From positions 1-34,351 of the forward strand of contig JAEEOM010000106.1 in assembly GCA_016284265.1 (NCBI GenBank): a stretch of DNA of 34,351 nt, written 5' to 3'. Positions 16,281 through 32,892 of this stretch are shown here, piece after piece. The translations under genes were made by a program, and so were the position numbers. This stretch comes from Bacteroidales bacterium. GTDB taxonomy: Bacteria; Bacteroidota; Bacteroidia; Bacteroidales; UBA932. Position 1 is the stretch's first letter; every line of letters begins with the position of its first letter. Below the pieces are notes generated by a model. That model had not been told where the DNA came from. It ran no database searches and was given only the letters and a program-made list of their open reading frames with translations.

Positions 16281-19100
16281 TTACTTGGTTTCTCCGTACA
16301 TGATCACGCGGGTCTGGTTCCGCTGTTTCAGGATGTTGTCGATGGCCTTGCGTACATCTTCGGTCGTGATGGAATCCAGCACTTTCTCATAGTCGGTGAC
16401 CTCGTCGATGCCAAACTTCTTCCAGAAGTACATCTCACCCGACCAGTAGTTGTTCTGGCGCAGATTGTCCTGGTAGGTCTTGTGCATGTAATCTTTCACT
16501 TTCTTCATGTTGGCCTCCGAAGGACCGTTCTGGACGAATTCGCCGAGCAGTTCTTCGATGCGGGCGTTCAGGCGCTCATAGGAATCGGGGCTGGTCTGGT
16601 AGACGATCTGCAGGTAGGCGTCGGTTTCCTTGGGACGCTGATTCAGGCCACCGGCCGTGCTCACGCCGTACGTGCCACCTTCTTTTTCGCGGATTTCCTC
16701 GGTGTAGATGATATCCAGGATCTGGTGGGCGATGTCGAGGGTCAAGTCGCTCTTCAGATCATTTTTGCCCTTGCCGGTTTCCATATAGACCACGACGGCC
16801 ATAGGAACTTCCATCTCCTTGGCGAAGACCTTGTCCTGCGTGCCCTTGGTGAAGCCCATACCCACTTCGCGGGCTTTCTCCTTCTTGCCCTGTGCGGGCA
16901 GCGAGCCGATGTACTGGGCGATCAGCGGCAGCATCGTCTGCTCGTCGATGGCACCCGTGAAAATGAAGGTGAAGTCGGCGGCGTTGGCGAAGCGTTCCTT
17001 CGCAATCTGCATCACGCGGGCATAGTCCACTTTGTCCACGTCGGCAGCCTTCATCTGGGCCACACGCGGATTGTTGTTGTAGAGGGCGCGGGTCAGGGTA
17101 TCCTGCAAGGCGGTCATCGGCTGTTTCTCGGCGTTGAGCAGCTGGGCGCGCGTCTTGTTCTGCCACGACTTGAAAGCATCCTCGTCGGTGCGCTGGGCCG
17201 TGAAATACAGGTAGGCCAGCTGGAGCATCGTCTCGAAATCCTTCGGGGTCGAATTGCCGCGCATGCCTTCTTCGTAAAGGTTGATGTAGGGATTCACGCC
17301 CGCCTGCTTGCCAGCGAGGGCCTTGGTCAGGGCTGTGGAACTGAAGTTGCCCACACCGCCTTCGGTGAACAGGCCGACGTTCTGCAGGGTGAGGGCTTCG
17401 CTTTCCGGATAGAGCGACGTACCGCCCTGGCTGTAGGCGCGAAGAATGATCTGGTCCTTGTTGAAGTCGGTGGGCTTCACATAGACTGTGGCGCCGTTGG
17501 AAAGCTTGTACATTGTATAGCCAAACTTGTCGGCCTTGCTCTTGACGATTTTGCCGCCGGCCGGAATCTGGGCGAGCAGCGGCTCGTTGGAGACTTCTTC
17601 CTGATAGGCTTCGATATTCTCTGCGGCAACGTCGGCGAGCATCTTCTTCATTTCGTCTACCGTGGGATAGGTCACGCCTTCCTTTTCGGGAAGCATGCAG
17701 GCCAGCACGATGTTCTTGCCTTCTTCCACGAGTTGGCCGAACAGCTGGTTGATTACCTCGACCGGGATGTTCGGGCAGAGCTGCTGCGAGAGCGTATATT
17801 CGTTCTCGATGCCCATGATGGGCTCGGCATCGATGAAGTGGCGCACATATTCCGAGCAGTAGGAAGCGCTGTTCTTCTTCTCGCGGGCGTTGTATTGCGA
17901 TTCAACCTGGCTCATGTATTCGGAACGGGCGCGTTCATATTCGCTTGCGGTGAAACCGCCCCGCTTCGCACGCAGGATCTCGCGCCAGACCGTAGCCACG
18001 GCGTCTTTCAGCTGGGTCTCGCCACTGATCACGACACCCATATAGGATTTCTTGGTCTTGGCCAGGAAAAAGTTTTCGTCGGCGCTGAACTGCGCCATCA
18101 TGAACGGAGGTTCGGGCAGCTGGGTGAATTCTCTCAGGCGCTCGTTGAGCATCATCGTGGACATGCCGACGGCATACTGGTAAACCAGGTAGTTCATGTC
18201 GCCTTTCATTTCGTTCGGATAAGCGTCGTGCTTCCAGAAGAGGAAGGTCTGGGCATACGGGAACTCCTTGTCGGTAGCCATGCTCACGATCGTCTCGTCG
18301 TTGTCTTCTACCTGCACATAGTAGCGCTCGGCCGGGTTGACGGGCGTGGCAATCGTGCCGAAGATGTCCTTGATCTTGGCTTCCACTTCGTTCACGTCGA
18401 TGTCACCGACCACGACGATACCCTGGTTGTCCGGACGGTACCATTTCTCATAGTAGTCACGCAGCACCTGATACGGGAAGTTGTCCACGACCTCCATCAG
18501 GCCGATGGGCAGGCGTTCGCCATATTTGTTGTGATTCGGATAGATCTCGGGCAGGATCTTCTCATAGATACGCATCTGGGCGTTCTGGCGGCTGCGCCAC
18601 TCTTCGTGGATTACGCCACGTTCGCCGTCGATGTCCTCGGGATTGAGCAGCAGGCCGTCGGCCCAGTCATGCAGGATCCAGAGGCAGGAGTCCACGGCGC
18701 TCGGGACCTTGGCCACGGGCACGTTGTCGATGTTATAGACCGTCTCGTCGATGCTGGTGTAGGCGTTCAGGTCGGCGCCGAACTTCACGCCGATCGATTC
18801 GCAATATTTCACCACTCCGTTGCCCGGGAAATGCTCGGTACCGTTGAAGCACATGTGCTCGAGGAAGTGTGCCAGTCCGCGCTGTGATTCGTCTTCCAGG
18901 ATGGAGCCCACTTTCTGGGCGATATAGAAATTGGCCTGTCCCTTCGGCTCTTCGTTGTGCCGGATGTAATAAGTCAGTCCGTTGTCGAGTTTTCCAATCT
19001 TCACGTTGGGATCCACAGGGATCGGGGGCATCTGCTGGGCGGATGCCATCATGCCGAGGCTGAAAGCCAGAGCTGCGATAATAGTAACGATTCTTTTCAT
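16281..19100 (-). CDS. M16 family (pitrilysin/insulinase-like) zinc peptidase, secreted
   Basis: Signal peptide; HxxEH motif [16 protein letters not shown]; ~939 aa, two-domain M16 architecture. Confidence 0.93.
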   Translation of the reverse strand: MKRIVTIIAALAFSLGMMASAQQMPPIPVDPNVKIGKLDNGLTYYIRHNEEPKGQANFYIAQKVGSILEDESQRGLAHFLEHMCFNGTEHFPGNGVVKYCESIGVKFGADLNAYTSIDETVYNIDNVPVAKVPSAVDSCLWILHDWADGLLLNPEDIDGERGVIHEEWRSRQNAQMRIYEKILPEIYPNHNKYGERLPIGLMEVVDNFPYQVLRDYYEKWYRPDNQGIVVVGDIDVNEVEAKIKDIFGTIATPVNPAERYYVQVEDNDETIVSMATDKEFPYAQTFLFWKHDAYPNEMKGDMNYLVYQYAVGMSTMMLNERLREFTQLPEPPFMMAQFSADENFFLAKTKKSYMGVVISGETQLKDAVATVWREILRAKRGGFTASEYERARSEYMSQVESQYNAREKKNSASYCSEYVRHFIDAEPIMGIENEYTLSQQLCPNIPVEVINQLFGQLVEEGKNIVLACMLPEKEGVTYPTVDEMKKMLADVAAENIEAYQEEVSNEPLLAQIPAGGKIVKSKADKFGYTMYKLSNGATVYVKPTDFNKDQIILRAYSQGGTSLYPESEALTLQNVGLFTEGGVGNFSSTALTKALAGKQAGVNPYINLYEEGMRGNSTPKDFETMLQLAYLYFTAQRTDEDAFKSWQNKTRAQLLNAEKQPMTALQDTLTRALYNNNPRVAQMKAADVDKVDYARVMQIAKERFANAADFTFIFTGAIDEQTMLPLIAQYIGSLPAQGKKEKAREVGMGFTKGTQDKVFAKEMEVPMAVVVYMETGKGKNDLKSDLTLDIAHQILDIIYTEEIREKEGGTYGVSTAGGLNQRPKETDAYLQIVYQTSPDSYERLNARIEELLGEFVQNGPSEANMKKVKDYMHKTYQDNLRQNNYWSGEMYFWKKFGIDEVTDYEKVLDSITTEDVRKAIDNILKQRNQTRVIMYGETK

Positions 19101-19183
19101 CTGAATGATTGTTGAATTATTAAATATACACTAATTATTCAGGCTATGCTTTATCCATCCTGCAAATGTAATCAAATAAACGT

Positions 19184-19191
19184 TATCTTTG
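19184..19191 (+). promoter_or_regulatory. -7 motif TATCTTTG for the ThrE-like gene
   Basis: TAnnTTTG match 36 nt upstream of ATG 19228. Confidence 0.55.
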
Positions 19192-19227
19192 CAGGGCAAA
19201 GCCTGATTTTACCCATAAGACGCACGC

Positions 19228-20520
19228 ATGGCCGAAAAACTACAGCATCCGGAAGAAAACTTGGAAGAACAGCACGCGCAGGCGCTTGCCGTCGCCTCTG
19301 AGGCAGGACATATCCTGCTTGAGAACGGTGCGGAGATTTCCCGTGTCGAAGAGACGATGGAGCGCATCGCCTCGCATTACGGCGTGGATTCGAAGAGTTT
19401 CTTCGTGCTGAGCAACGGTATTTTTACCACCAGCAGTTTCAACAAGTACGCGAACGTGGAGTTTATTCCTTTCAAAGGGACGCAGCTCGACAAGGTGGTG
19501 GCGGTCAACCAGCTCTCGCGCGATATCGTTGCCGGGAAGTATTCCCTGTCTGAGGCGCGTGCCCGACTGAAAGAGATCCGTATGATGCGGCCGCACCCCT
19601 ATTGGGAGCAGATTCTGGCTTCCGCGCTGGGCAGTGCCGGTTTCTGCATTGTCTTCGGCGGCGGCCTGCTGGATTGTGCGGCCTCGTTCGTCTGTGGCAT
19701 TCTGCTCTGGCTCTTCGTGCTTTATGTCACGGCGCCGCACATGTCGAAGATCGTGGGCAACATTGTCGGCGGGTTTTTCGTCACGGCTTTGTGCATCGCT
19801 TTTCATCGCATCGGGTTCGGGCACAGTCTGCCCAATATGATCATCGGTGCCATCATCCCCTTGATTCCGGGCGTGCCGTTCGTCAATGGCGTCCGAGATG
19901 TAGCTAACGAAGACTACATTGCAGGCGCGACCCGTCTGCTGGATGCGATGCTGGTCTTCTTCTGCATCGCGGCGGGCGTCGCGCTGGCTTTTGTCTGCGA
20001 CGGATTGATTTTCGGGAAATTGATTGTCCTCAAAGGTATGACAGTCGATCCGGTCACTTTTGCGATGCCGATTCAGATCATCGCCTCTTTCATCGGAACA
20101 GCTGCTTTTGCGGTACTCTTCGGCGTACCCCGCAAGTACTATGTTTTATGTGGTGTCTGCGGCGTTCTGGGCTGGATTCTCTACATGATTCTGGCGCGTT
20201 ATGCGGGTTTTACGCCCCCGGCCGCCACGGTTTTCGCCACGATGCTCGTCGTCTTGTCGGCCCGCTATTTTTCGGTGCTCGATCGCTGCCCGGCTATTGT
20301 CTTCTTGCTCTGCGGCATTTTCCCGCTGGTGCCGGGTGCCGGTGTCTTCTGGACATCGTACTATGTGGTTTCCGACCAGCTTCGGCTGGCGCTCAGCAGC
20401 GGCTTCATGGCAGTTAAGGTCACCATCGCCATCGTCTTGGGGATTATCCTGATCAGCGAGCTCCCCGCGCGTTTCTTCTCCGGCCATCGTGCGGCCAAAG
20501 CCTTCCATCGGAATGCTTGA
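19228..20520 (+). CDS. Threonine/serine exporter family membrane protein (ThrE-like, fused two-part)
   Basis: N-terminal GHILLENGAEISRVEETMERIASHYGV followed by ~10 TM segments, PLIPGVPFVNGVRD and FPLVPGAG motifs. Confidence 0.85.
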   Translation: MAEKLQHPEENLEEQHAQALAVASEAGHILLENGAEISRVEETMERIASHYGVDSKSFFVLSNGIFTTSSFNKYANVEFIPFKGTQLDKVVAVNQLSRDIVAGKYSLSEARARLKEIRMMRPHPYWEQILASALGSAGFCIVFGGGLLDCAASFVCGILLWLFVLYVTAPHMSKIVGNIVGGFFVTALCIAFHRIGFGHSLPNMIIGAIIPLIPGVPFVNGVRDVANEDYIAGATRLLDAMLVFFCIAAGVALAFVCDGLIFGKLIVLKGMTVDPVTFAMPIQIIASFIGTAAFAVLFGVPRKYYVLCGVCGVLGWILYMILARYAGFTPPAATVFATMLVVLSARYFSVLDRCPAIVFLLCGIFPLVPGAGVFWTSYYVVSDQLRLALSSGFMAVKVTIAIVLGIILISELPARFFSGHRAAKAFHRNA

Positions 20521-21004
20521 CTTTTTCGTCATGCCCGGCTTGACTGGGTATCTTGCAGCATTGGCTCTGCCAGATTTGGGTGCCTGGGGACTCTGGGGAT
20601 TGTTTATCGGAACCTTTCTGGCGGCCACGGTCGTTCCTTTCAGTTCGGATGTGCTCTATATCGCTGTGCTGCAGATGACGGCCAACCCATGGGCTTGTCT
20701 GGCGGTGGGTTCTTTGGGGAATTGGCTGGGGTCGCTCACGACCTTCGGCATCGGGTGGCTGGGCCGCTGGGAGTGGATCGAAAAGTGGTTCAAGGTTGAC
20801 CATGTCAAGTTGGAAAAGCAGAAGGTATATATCGACAAATACGGCGTCTGGCTGGCCCTTCTGAGTTGGGTTCCCTTCATCGGCGACGTCTTTGCCATCG
20901 CCCTTGGTTTCTACAAGACCAACCCCTGGCTTACCGCCCTTCTTCTCCTGGTCGGCAAAACCCTTCGCTTCCTCGTCTGGAACCTCCTGCTGGGCGCATT
21001 CTGA
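20513..21004 (+). CDS. YqaA/DedA-like small integral membrane protein
   Basis: MLDFFVMPGLTGYLAAL...FLAATVVPFSSDVLYIAVL...GSLGNWLGSLTTFGIGWLGR; start overlaps the preceding stop. Confidence 0.75.
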   Translation: MLDFFVMPGLTGYLAALALPDLGAWGLWGLFIGTFLAATVVPFSSDVLYIAVLQMTANPWACLAVGSLGNWLGSLTTFGIGWLGRWEWIEKWFKVDHVKLEKQKVYIDKYGVWLALLSWVPFIGDVFAIALGFYKTNPWLTALLLLVGKTLRFLVWNLLLGAF

Positions 21005-21057
21005 CGGCCCTTCCTGAGCTTCCCCTTTTTTACGCTGCAACGGACGCAGTTTTTCGT

Positions 21058-21065
21058 TACCTTTG
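21058..21065 (+). promoter_or_regulatory. -7 motif TACCTTTG for the NUDIX gene
   Basis: TAnnTTTG match 20 nt upstream of ATG 21086. Confidence 0.5.
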
Positions 21066-21085
21066 CCGTTCCAAACAGAGAATCG

Positions 21086-21475
21086 ATGAAACAGATCGAA
21101 GTAGTGGCAGCCATTATCCGGCGGGGTGACCAGATTTTCGCCACGCAACGGGGCTATGGCGAGTTTGAGGGTTGGTGGGAGTTTCCCGGCGGGAAAATCG
21201 AGGCGGGGGAAACCCGTGAAGCGGCGCTGCGGCGGGAAATCCGGGAGGAACTCTCGGCGGAGATCGTCATCGACAAATACCTGACAACGGTAGATTGGGA
21301 CTATCCCCTATTTCACCTGACGCTTCATTGTTTCCTCTGTTCGTTGGTCTCGGCATCGATGAGCCTCAATGAACATGAAGCCGCGCGCTGGCTCGGTGCC
21401 GACCAATTGCACAGTGTACACTGGCTGCCCGCAGACGAGGGCATCCTGCCGTTGATTGCTCATGAATTAGCTTGA
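21086..21475 (+). CDS. NUDIX hydrolase, MutT-like
   Basis: NUDIX box GGKIEAGETREAALRREIREELSAEI. Confidence 0.92.
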   Translation: MKQIEVVAAIIRRGDQIFATQRGYGEFEGWWEFPGGKIEAGETREAALRREIREELSAEIVIDKYLTTVDWDYPLFHLTLHCFLCSLVSASMSLNEHEAARWLGADQLHSVHWLPADEGILPLIAHELA

Positions 21476-21480
21476 CACGC

Positions 21481-23148
21481 TTAATTGCTGCCGCCGCCGA
21501 TGAAGGCGCGGAGCAGAGAAGTAGCGGGGATCTCCTTATCTGAGACAGGGTTGAAGTAGTGGATGAATTTCAGGAGGCGGTGCGCCTCGCTGTATTCGGG
21601 GCAATTCTTGGGAATGGTGCGAAGGATCAGTTCGGCGTGGGTATGCAGCACGGCGAATTCCACCAGGTAGGCGGAGTTGAACATCACATCGGCGTTTTCC
21701 TGATAGGGATAGATCCACTGCTCCTCGGCGCGGCGTACGTTCGGCCACTGGTTGATGGTCTCCCGGGCGGAGAAAGAGCCGTTGTTGTAGTCGCGGATGA
21801 TGCGGCGCAGGAGTCGGTTGTCGCTGGTGGGCACCCAGTTGTGGTCGTCGAGTGCGATGCTGGTCAGCGTCGAGATGAAGATTTTGAACGTGCTCTCCGT
21901 CGGGACCTGCGGGATCAGCTGCGGATTGAGAGCATGGATGCCTTCGATCAGTAGCACCTTGCCTTCCGTCAGCTGCAAGTGCTTGCCGTTGTACTCGCGA
22001 CGGCCCGTCACGAAATTGAATTCCGGCACGTCCACGACTTCGCCGCGCAGGAGCGCGAGCACGTCGCGCTCGATGGCCCGATGGTCCACGGTCTCAAAGT
22101 TGTCGAAGTCGTAGCTGCCGTCCGGAAGCTTCGGTGTCTCGATGCGGTTCACAAAATAGTCGTCGGTCGAGAAAGAGATCGGCCGCAGGCCGCAGGCTTT
22201 GAGCTGGACGCTCAGGCGCCGCGTGACCGTGGTTTTGCCGCTGCTGGAGGGCCCGGTAATCAGCACGATGCGCACCGGATGCACGGGATCGTTATAGCGC
22301 CGTTCGATTTCCTCGGCGATCTGCACGAGTTTCTTCTCCTGCAACGCTTCGGAAATCTGGATCAGGTCGGAGGCCCCGCCCGCCTGGCAGACGTGGTTCA
22401 CGTCGCCGGCGTTGCGCAGGTTCATGATCCGGTTCCACTTGAAATCTTCCGAGAAGACTTCGAAAGTCTTGGGCTGGTCCACGTACGGGGCCAGCACTTC
22501 GGGATTGTACCGGTCGGGAACGCGCAGCAGGATGCCGCCGTGATACGGGATGATGTCCCAGACCTTGATATAAGAAGTTGACGGCAGCAGACGGCCGTAA
22601 TAATAATCCACTGTATCCCCCAGCGTATAGAAATCCACATAAGGCTGCCCACTCGTTTCCAGGAGGCGGACCTTGTCCTCGTAGCCTTGTTCACGGAAGA
22701 TCTCGATCGCTTCTTCCAGCCGGACTTCGCGGCGATGGAACGGCAGGTTCTGCGCGATGATCTCCTGCATGCGCGCCTTGATTTTGTGGATGTCCTCTTC
22801 CGTCATCGGACTTCCGTCGGGCTTGTGCCACTCGCAGAAATAGCCGTTCGAAATGGGATGCTTGATTTCGATCTTCGACTTGGGGCAGATGTCCTGCGTG
22901 GCCTTGCAGAGCAGGAAGCAGAGCGAGCGGCAGTACACGCGGCGCGCACTGGCATCGCGCAGGTCCAGGAACTCGATGTCGCGGTTGTTGTATACGCGGA
23001 AACGAAGTCCTTGCGATACGTTGTTGACCTTGGCCGAAACAATGGGATACGGGCGCTCGAATTCGAATTCCGGAAGCATTTCTTCCAGCGTGGTGCCTTC
23101 GTTGAACTGTTTGTACGAACGGGTGTTTTTACAGTAAATCTTGAGCAT
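21481..23148 (-). CDS. Nucleoside kinase: TGS/ThrRS-like N-terminus with uridine kinase-like domain
   Basis: Walker A ITGPSSSGKTTVTRRL, Udk/PRK signature region FSTDDYFVNR, LLIEGIHALNP. Confidence 0.88.
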   Translation of the reverse strand: MLKIYCKNTRSYKQFNEGTTLEEMLPEFEFERPYPIVSAKVNNVSQGLRFRVYNNRDIEFLDLRDASARRVYCRSLCFLLCKATQDICPKSKIEIKHPISNGYFCEWHKPDGSPMTEEDIHKIKARMQEIIAQNLPFHRREVRLEEAIEIFREQGYEDKVRLLETSGQPYVDFYTLGDTVDYYYGRLLPSTSYIKVWDIIPYHGGILLRVPDRYNPEVLAPYVDQPKTFEVFSEDFKWNRIMNLRNAGDVNHVCQAGGASDLIQISEALQEKKLVQIAEEIERRYNDPVHPVRIVLITGPSSSGKTTVTRRLSVQLKACGLRPISFSTDDYFVNRIETPKLPDGSYDFDNFETVDHRAIERDVLALLRGEVVDVPEFNFVTGRREYNGKHLQLTEGKVLLIEGIHALNPQLIPQVPTESTFKIFISTLTSIALDDHNWVPTSDNRLLRRIIRDYNNGSFSARETINQWPNVRRAEEQWIYPYQENADVMFNSAYLVEFAVLHTHAELILRTIPKNCPEYSEAHRLLKFIHYFNPVSDKEIPATSLLRAFIGGGSN

Positions 23149-23151
23149 GGT

Positions 23152-24102
23152 TTACGCGTTGTGCAGGTTCAGGGGATCAAGGGTGTTGTCGATGAAGGTG
23201 AGCATGTCGCTCCACACGCGGTCGCGCTGCGTCTCGTTGTGGATCTCGTGGCGCATCTGGGGATAGACTTGCGCGGTCACGTTGTGGTAGCCCAATTCGG
23301 GAAGCAGGCGCACTGCCCGGCGGAACTGGGAGTCGCTGCCGCGACAGGGGTCCTGTTCGCCGGACATGAAGTGGATATGCATGCCGGGATGCCGGACGCC
23401 CCAGCCTTTGCGGCTGTAACAGTCCTGCATCAGTCCGAGCAGGTTGTAGAAGCCGTTGGCCGTGAAAACAAATTGGCAGAGCGGATCTTCGTAATAGGAC
23501 TTCAGGATCTCCGGATTCGAGCAGACCCACGCCATGGGCCCTTCGCCGGCGAAGGGTTTGCTGTAGGCGCCGAACGACATCTTCTGCAGCAGCTTGGGAC
23601 GATAGTGCCAGCCTTTGCGTCGGCCGAAGCACCAGGCCAGGGCCTTCCCCACTCCCTTCGCGGGATTGTCCACGGGGCAGCCGCTTACCAGCAAGGCATC
23701 GACGCGGTCATCATATTTTTTCAGGAAGGAACGCACAATCATCGAGCCCATGCTGTGACCGTAGAGGATGACCTTGAGGTCCGGGTATTGGGCATGGATC
23801 CAGTCGTTCACGACGCGGACGTCTTCCACCAGGGCCTGCCAGCCGCCATCGTACATATAGCCCAAGTCGTCCGGACTCTTGACGGAAGCGCCGTGGCCAC
23901 GATTGTCGTGGATGACGCACACGAGGCCGTGAGCGGAAAAGAATTCCATCAAGGGGATATAGCGTTCTTTGTGTTCGCACATGCCGTGCACCAGCTGGAT
24001 GACCCCACGGGGCGCCGCACCAGTTGCATCGGGGACCGATTCAAGAGCGGCCAGTGTCAGCCCGTCGGCCGAAGCGGCCAGCGTGAAAGAATTGATTGCC
24101 AT
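23152..24102 (-). CDS. Alpha/beta hydrolase (lysophospholipase/monoacylglycerol lipase-like)
   Basis: VQLVHGMCEHKERY, DNRGHGAS, nucleophile elbow YGHSMGSM, C-terminal MRHEIHNE His. Confidence 0.88.
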   Translation of the reverse strand: MAINSFTLAASADGLTLAALESVPDATGAAPRGVIQLVHGMCEHKERYIPLMEFFSAHGLVCVIHDNRGHGASVKSPDDLGYMYDGGWQALVEDVRVVNDWIHAQYPDLKVILYGHSMGSMIVRSFLKKYDDRVDALLVSGCPVDNPAKGVGKALAWCFGRRKGWHYRPKLLQKMSFGAYSKPFAGEGPMAWVCSNPEILKSYYEDPLCQFVFTANGFYNLLGLMQDCYSRKGWGVRHPGMHIHFMSGEQDPCRGSDSQFRRAVRLLPELGYHNVTAQVYPQMRHEIHNETQRDRVWSDMLTFIDNTLDPLNLHNA

Positions 24103-24122
24103 GCCTGTTCGCGTTTATCCAA

Positions 24123-24130
24123 CAAATTTA
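24123..24130 (-). promoter_or_regulatory. -7 motif TAAATTTG for the hydrolase gene
   Basis: CAAATTTA on +; TAnnTTTG match, 20 nt upstream of the ATG. Confidence 0.55.
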
Positions 24131-24172
24131 AAAAAAATGAACGATAAACCGACATCCGGGACGATTTATTTG

Positions 24173-24180
24173 TATTTTTG
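24173..24180 (+). promoter_or_regulatory. -7 motif TATTTTTG immediately before the SprT-like ORF
   Basis: TAnnTTTG match ending 5 nt before ATG 24186. Confidence 0.5.
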
Positions 24181-24185
24181 ACCTG

Positions 24186-29906
<5,721 letters not shown>

Positions 29907-29926
<20 letters not shown>

Positions 29927-30824
29927 TTACCGGTTCGGCTGGCTGGTTGCCGACTATCTGAACGAAAATCCGTGTGCTGTCACGCCGGATTTGCTGCGCA
30001 GCGTGCTTCCTGAAGACGCTGATGCGGCAACCGAACAGGTAGTTTATGCAGCGCTGCTCGGCGGATTGTTAGGGCTGGATCCAACGACTTCGGAAGAAGA
30101 CTGTTTCCTGGAAGATCGTTATCTGCGTCCCGGATTGCAGCGTCTTGAGATTACGCCATGGCGGGAGAATCCTTATTATCAACAGATTCTTTTTTCGCAG
30201 GACGGCGTTGGCGGCAGGAACGGCTGGGCGCTCGCCTGGCAGGAATACCAGCCCTACGAATTGTTTCTGCGTGATGATTTGATCCTCACTGACGATTTAC
30301 GGCAGATTCCAGCACTCGGCTATTTTCCGGATTCGTTCCGCTATCCTTCCGTACTACAGGACGGCCGCGAGTGGATGTCCATCAAGCCCAGTGAAATCGC
30401 CAGTTCCCAGGCCGCCATTGATGCTGCCGCGGGGCGTGTAGTCACCTTCGGCCTCGGTCTCGGCTACTTCGCCTTTATGGCGGCACGCAAGCCGGAGGTG
30501 TCATCCGTAACGGTGGTCGAACGGGATCCGTCCGTCATTGCCCTATTCAGCGAGCACATTCTTCCTCAGATTCCTGATAAAGATAAGATAACTGTTATAC
30601 AGGCAGATGCATTTGATTATCTCGAGCATCAGATGAGCAAGTGCCCGCCCGATTTCGTCTTCATGGATATCTGGCACGACATCGCTGACGGCACGCCGCT
30701 CTACGTGCGCGCCCGGCTTTACGAAACCCGTTTTCCCCATACCCGTTTCATGTATTGGATCGAGCGCTCTCTCCGCTGCGCGCTCGTCGATGAACTCACA
30801 CAACGCGCCGAATCTGCCTTATGA
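29907..30824 (+). CDS. Class I SAM-dependent methyltransferase (spermidine synthase-like Rossmann domain)
   Basis: VVTFGLGLGYFAFMAARKPEVSSVTVVERDPSVIALF and PPDFVFMDIWHD; start at MDIRSL overlaps the antiporter stop. Confidence 0.72.
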
Positions 30825-32518
30825 TCGCATACCTGTTCACTTTGCTTTCCTTGGTCGTTCCAAGGTTGGTCGACCTTCCCGATTCGGCTCTTCGCATGAG
30901 CGCTACGGAAATCACGAATGTGCAATACGAGGCTTTTGATCCCGCGCATGAGCGGACCTTCTCCCTGGGAGACGACGATGCGGTCGTGATGGTATCCTGG
31001 CATGAAGCGCGCGCCTATTGTGTCTGGCTCTCCAAGCAGACCGGGCGCCGGTTTCGCCTCCCCACCGAAGCAGAGTGGGAACTCGCATGCCGCGCCGGCA
31101 CGACAACCGCCTATCATACGGGAGATCAGTTCCCGGAAGCACAGTGGAAAGCCCAGCGGAACAACCGGTATAAAGAACCTGTATCCCTGACGGTTGCACA
31201 GTTCGCGCCCAACGCGTGGGGCCTGTATGACATGCATGGAAATGTCGAGGAATGGTGCCTCGATCCTTGGGATGAAACCGGCGCGTTCCGCGTGACGCGC
31301 GGGGGCAGTCATAACATGGAACTTCGTTACTTGCGCAGTGACAGCCGCAGCGCTGCCATGCCGGACGATCGCTCCGTCCTGCGGGGATTCAGGATTGTGG
31401 AGGACGTTGCTGTTCGGGTAGCTGAACCCGTTTTTATGACACCGCAACCTTATGTGCTGCCGCCAGCCGATTCGTTGACACCGTTCTATGCACACAATCA
31501 CCAGCCGGCAGTGGCTGCCCTCGCGGGCGGTGACCTGCTCGCCATCTGGTTTTCCTGCGAGGCAGAAGCCGGCCGTGAGATGGTCGTGCTGCAGTCTCGT
31601 TTCCACCAGGGTGTCTGGTCGCCTGCCCGGCTTTTCTTCAAAGTACCCGAACGGAACATGACAGGCAGTGCGTTGCTTCGGCTCGATGACGGTACCCTGC
31701 TGCACTTCAACGGTGTCGGTGATGCAGGTGAATGGCGCGACCTGGCGCTGGTCTTGCGCCGGAGCCTCGACGGTGGCCTGTCGTGGAGCCTCCCACAGAT
31801 GGTCGGGGCGACGCATGGGCCTCGACATCAGGTCATTGCGGGCCCTATTGTTACGGGTGACGGATGCATCCTGCTCTGCTGTGATGCGGGGCCGGGCGGA
31901 GAAGACGGCACGGCACTGCATGTCTCCGCAGACGGCGGTCTCACCTGGAAAGATACAGGCAGTACCTTAGCCGGTATTCATGCCGGTATCGTCGAACTGA
32001 AGGACGGAACGCTGATGGCATTGGGACGCGGCAACGCCATCGACGGTCGCATGCCTTGCAGCCGCAGCACTGACGGCGGTCATTCCTGGTCGTTCAGCGC
32101 CTCGCCGTTCCCACCGATCGGAAGCGGCCAGCGACTGGTCTTGAAAAGGCTCGCAGAAGGACCGCTCCTACTCTGTTCGTTCGGCCCGAACGGTCTTTTC
32201 GTTGCACTTTCGTATGATGAAGGTCAGTCGTGGCCCGTCCGCAAACTACTGACTGATAACAGCCTTTTGACCGGCAGCAAAAAGTCGGCAGATGACAACA
32301 TGGCGACCGACGGCACTCTTCATACCGGGGGCAACGTGCAGAAGGATGGCAGCTCTCGAACATTCGACGGCGGAGCATGGACCGGTTCTTTCACGATGGA
32401 TGCCACGCATGCGGAACCGCGCGGCTACCTCGCTGTCACACAGACGCCCGACGGCCTCATCCACCTCCTCTCCAGCCGCCTCCATTATCGCTTCAACCTC
32501 CAGTGGATTGAGCAGTAA
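30821..32518 (+). CDS. SUMF1/FGE-fold domain fused to BNR (sialidase-like) repeat domain
   Basis: TEITNVQYEAF, RLPTEAEWELACRAGT, NAWGLYDMHGNVEEWCLD, TRGGSHNMELRYLRSDSRSA, then Asp-box repeats SLDGGLSWS, SADGGLTWK, STDGGHSWS, SYDEGQSWP. Confidence 0.88.
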   Translation: MIAYLFTLLSLVVPRLVDLPDSALRMSATEITNVQYEAFDPAHERTFSLGDDDAVVMVSWHEARAYCVWLSKQTGRRFRLPTEAEWELACRAGTTTAYHTGDQFPEAQWKAQRNNRYKEPVSLTVAQFAPNAWGLYDMHGNVEEWCLDPWDETGAFRVTRGGSHNMELRYLRSDSRSAAMPDDRSVLRGFRIVEDVAVRVAEPVFMTPQPYVLPPADSLTPFYAHNHQPAVAALAGGDLLAIWFSCEAEAGREMVVLQSRFHQGVWSPARLFFKVPERNMTGSALLRLDDGTLLHFNGVGDAGEWRDLALVLRRSLDGGLSWSLPQMVGATHGPRHQVIAGPIVTGDGCILLCCDAGPGGEDGTALHVSADGGLTWKDTGSTLAGIHAGIVELKDGTLMALGRGNAIDGRMPCSRSTDGGHSWSFSASPFPPIGSGQRLVLKRLAEGPLLLCSFGPNGLFVALSYDEGQSWPVRKLLTDNSLLTGSKKSADDNMATDGTLHTGGNVQKDGSSRTFDGGAWTGSFTMDATHAEPRGYLAVTQTPDGLIHLLSSRLHYRFNLQWIEQ

Positions 32519-32592
32519 CCGATCGACGAACTATTCAACGGCCGGCTTTGCATTTGGTAATTAGAAAGTGGTGACAGAAAGCGCGCAAAAAT

Positions 32593-32632
32593 CCAGCGAT
32601 GCTCATCTTATCCAGTGATGCTCCAGTGATGC
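32593..32632. repeat. Three close copies of CCAGYGATGC
   Basis: CCAGCGATGC 32593-32602, CCAGTGATGC 32612-32621 and 32623-32632. Confidence 0.7.
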
Positions 32633-32705
32633 GTGTAATCGTCTGCCGCTGTTGACAATGTACACTAGCTGATTGACAGGGACTTATGGGAACCGTCGGC
32701 GGCAG

Positions 32706-32726
32706 GTCTGCTTAGGAGAAGCAGAC
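32706..32726. repeat. Perfect 8-bp hairpin GTCTGCTT-aggag-AAGCAGAC
   Basis: Direct reading; no T-run after it, so not called as a terminator. Confidence 0.75.
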
Positions 32727-32892
32727 TGGACGCTTTAATCGCCCTCACAGCCCTTCCTGCGCATATTGCTGCGGCAGACGAATACACGTTCACTGAAAAA
32801 AAAGGATATGGATAAATGCATCGGTCAGGCATAGGCGCCGCACTCATCCGGCCACATCAGTAGAGGATTCCCGCTGATCCCGAAATCCTTTC

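Noticed and set aside
16278-18887. 869-aa ORF on the + strand opposite the M16 peptidase
   Set aside because: Antisense shadow of a strongly supported gene; His/Val/Leu-rich low-complexity composition typical of GC-rich antisense frames.
22687-24147. 486-aa + strand ORF opposite the kinase and hydrolase
   Set aside because: Antisense shadow of two well-supported genes with catalytic motifs.
32706-32726. Rho-independent terminator for the SUMF1-BNR gene
   Set aside because: Strong stem but no T-run on either side and ~190 nt from the stop codon; listed as a hairpin only.
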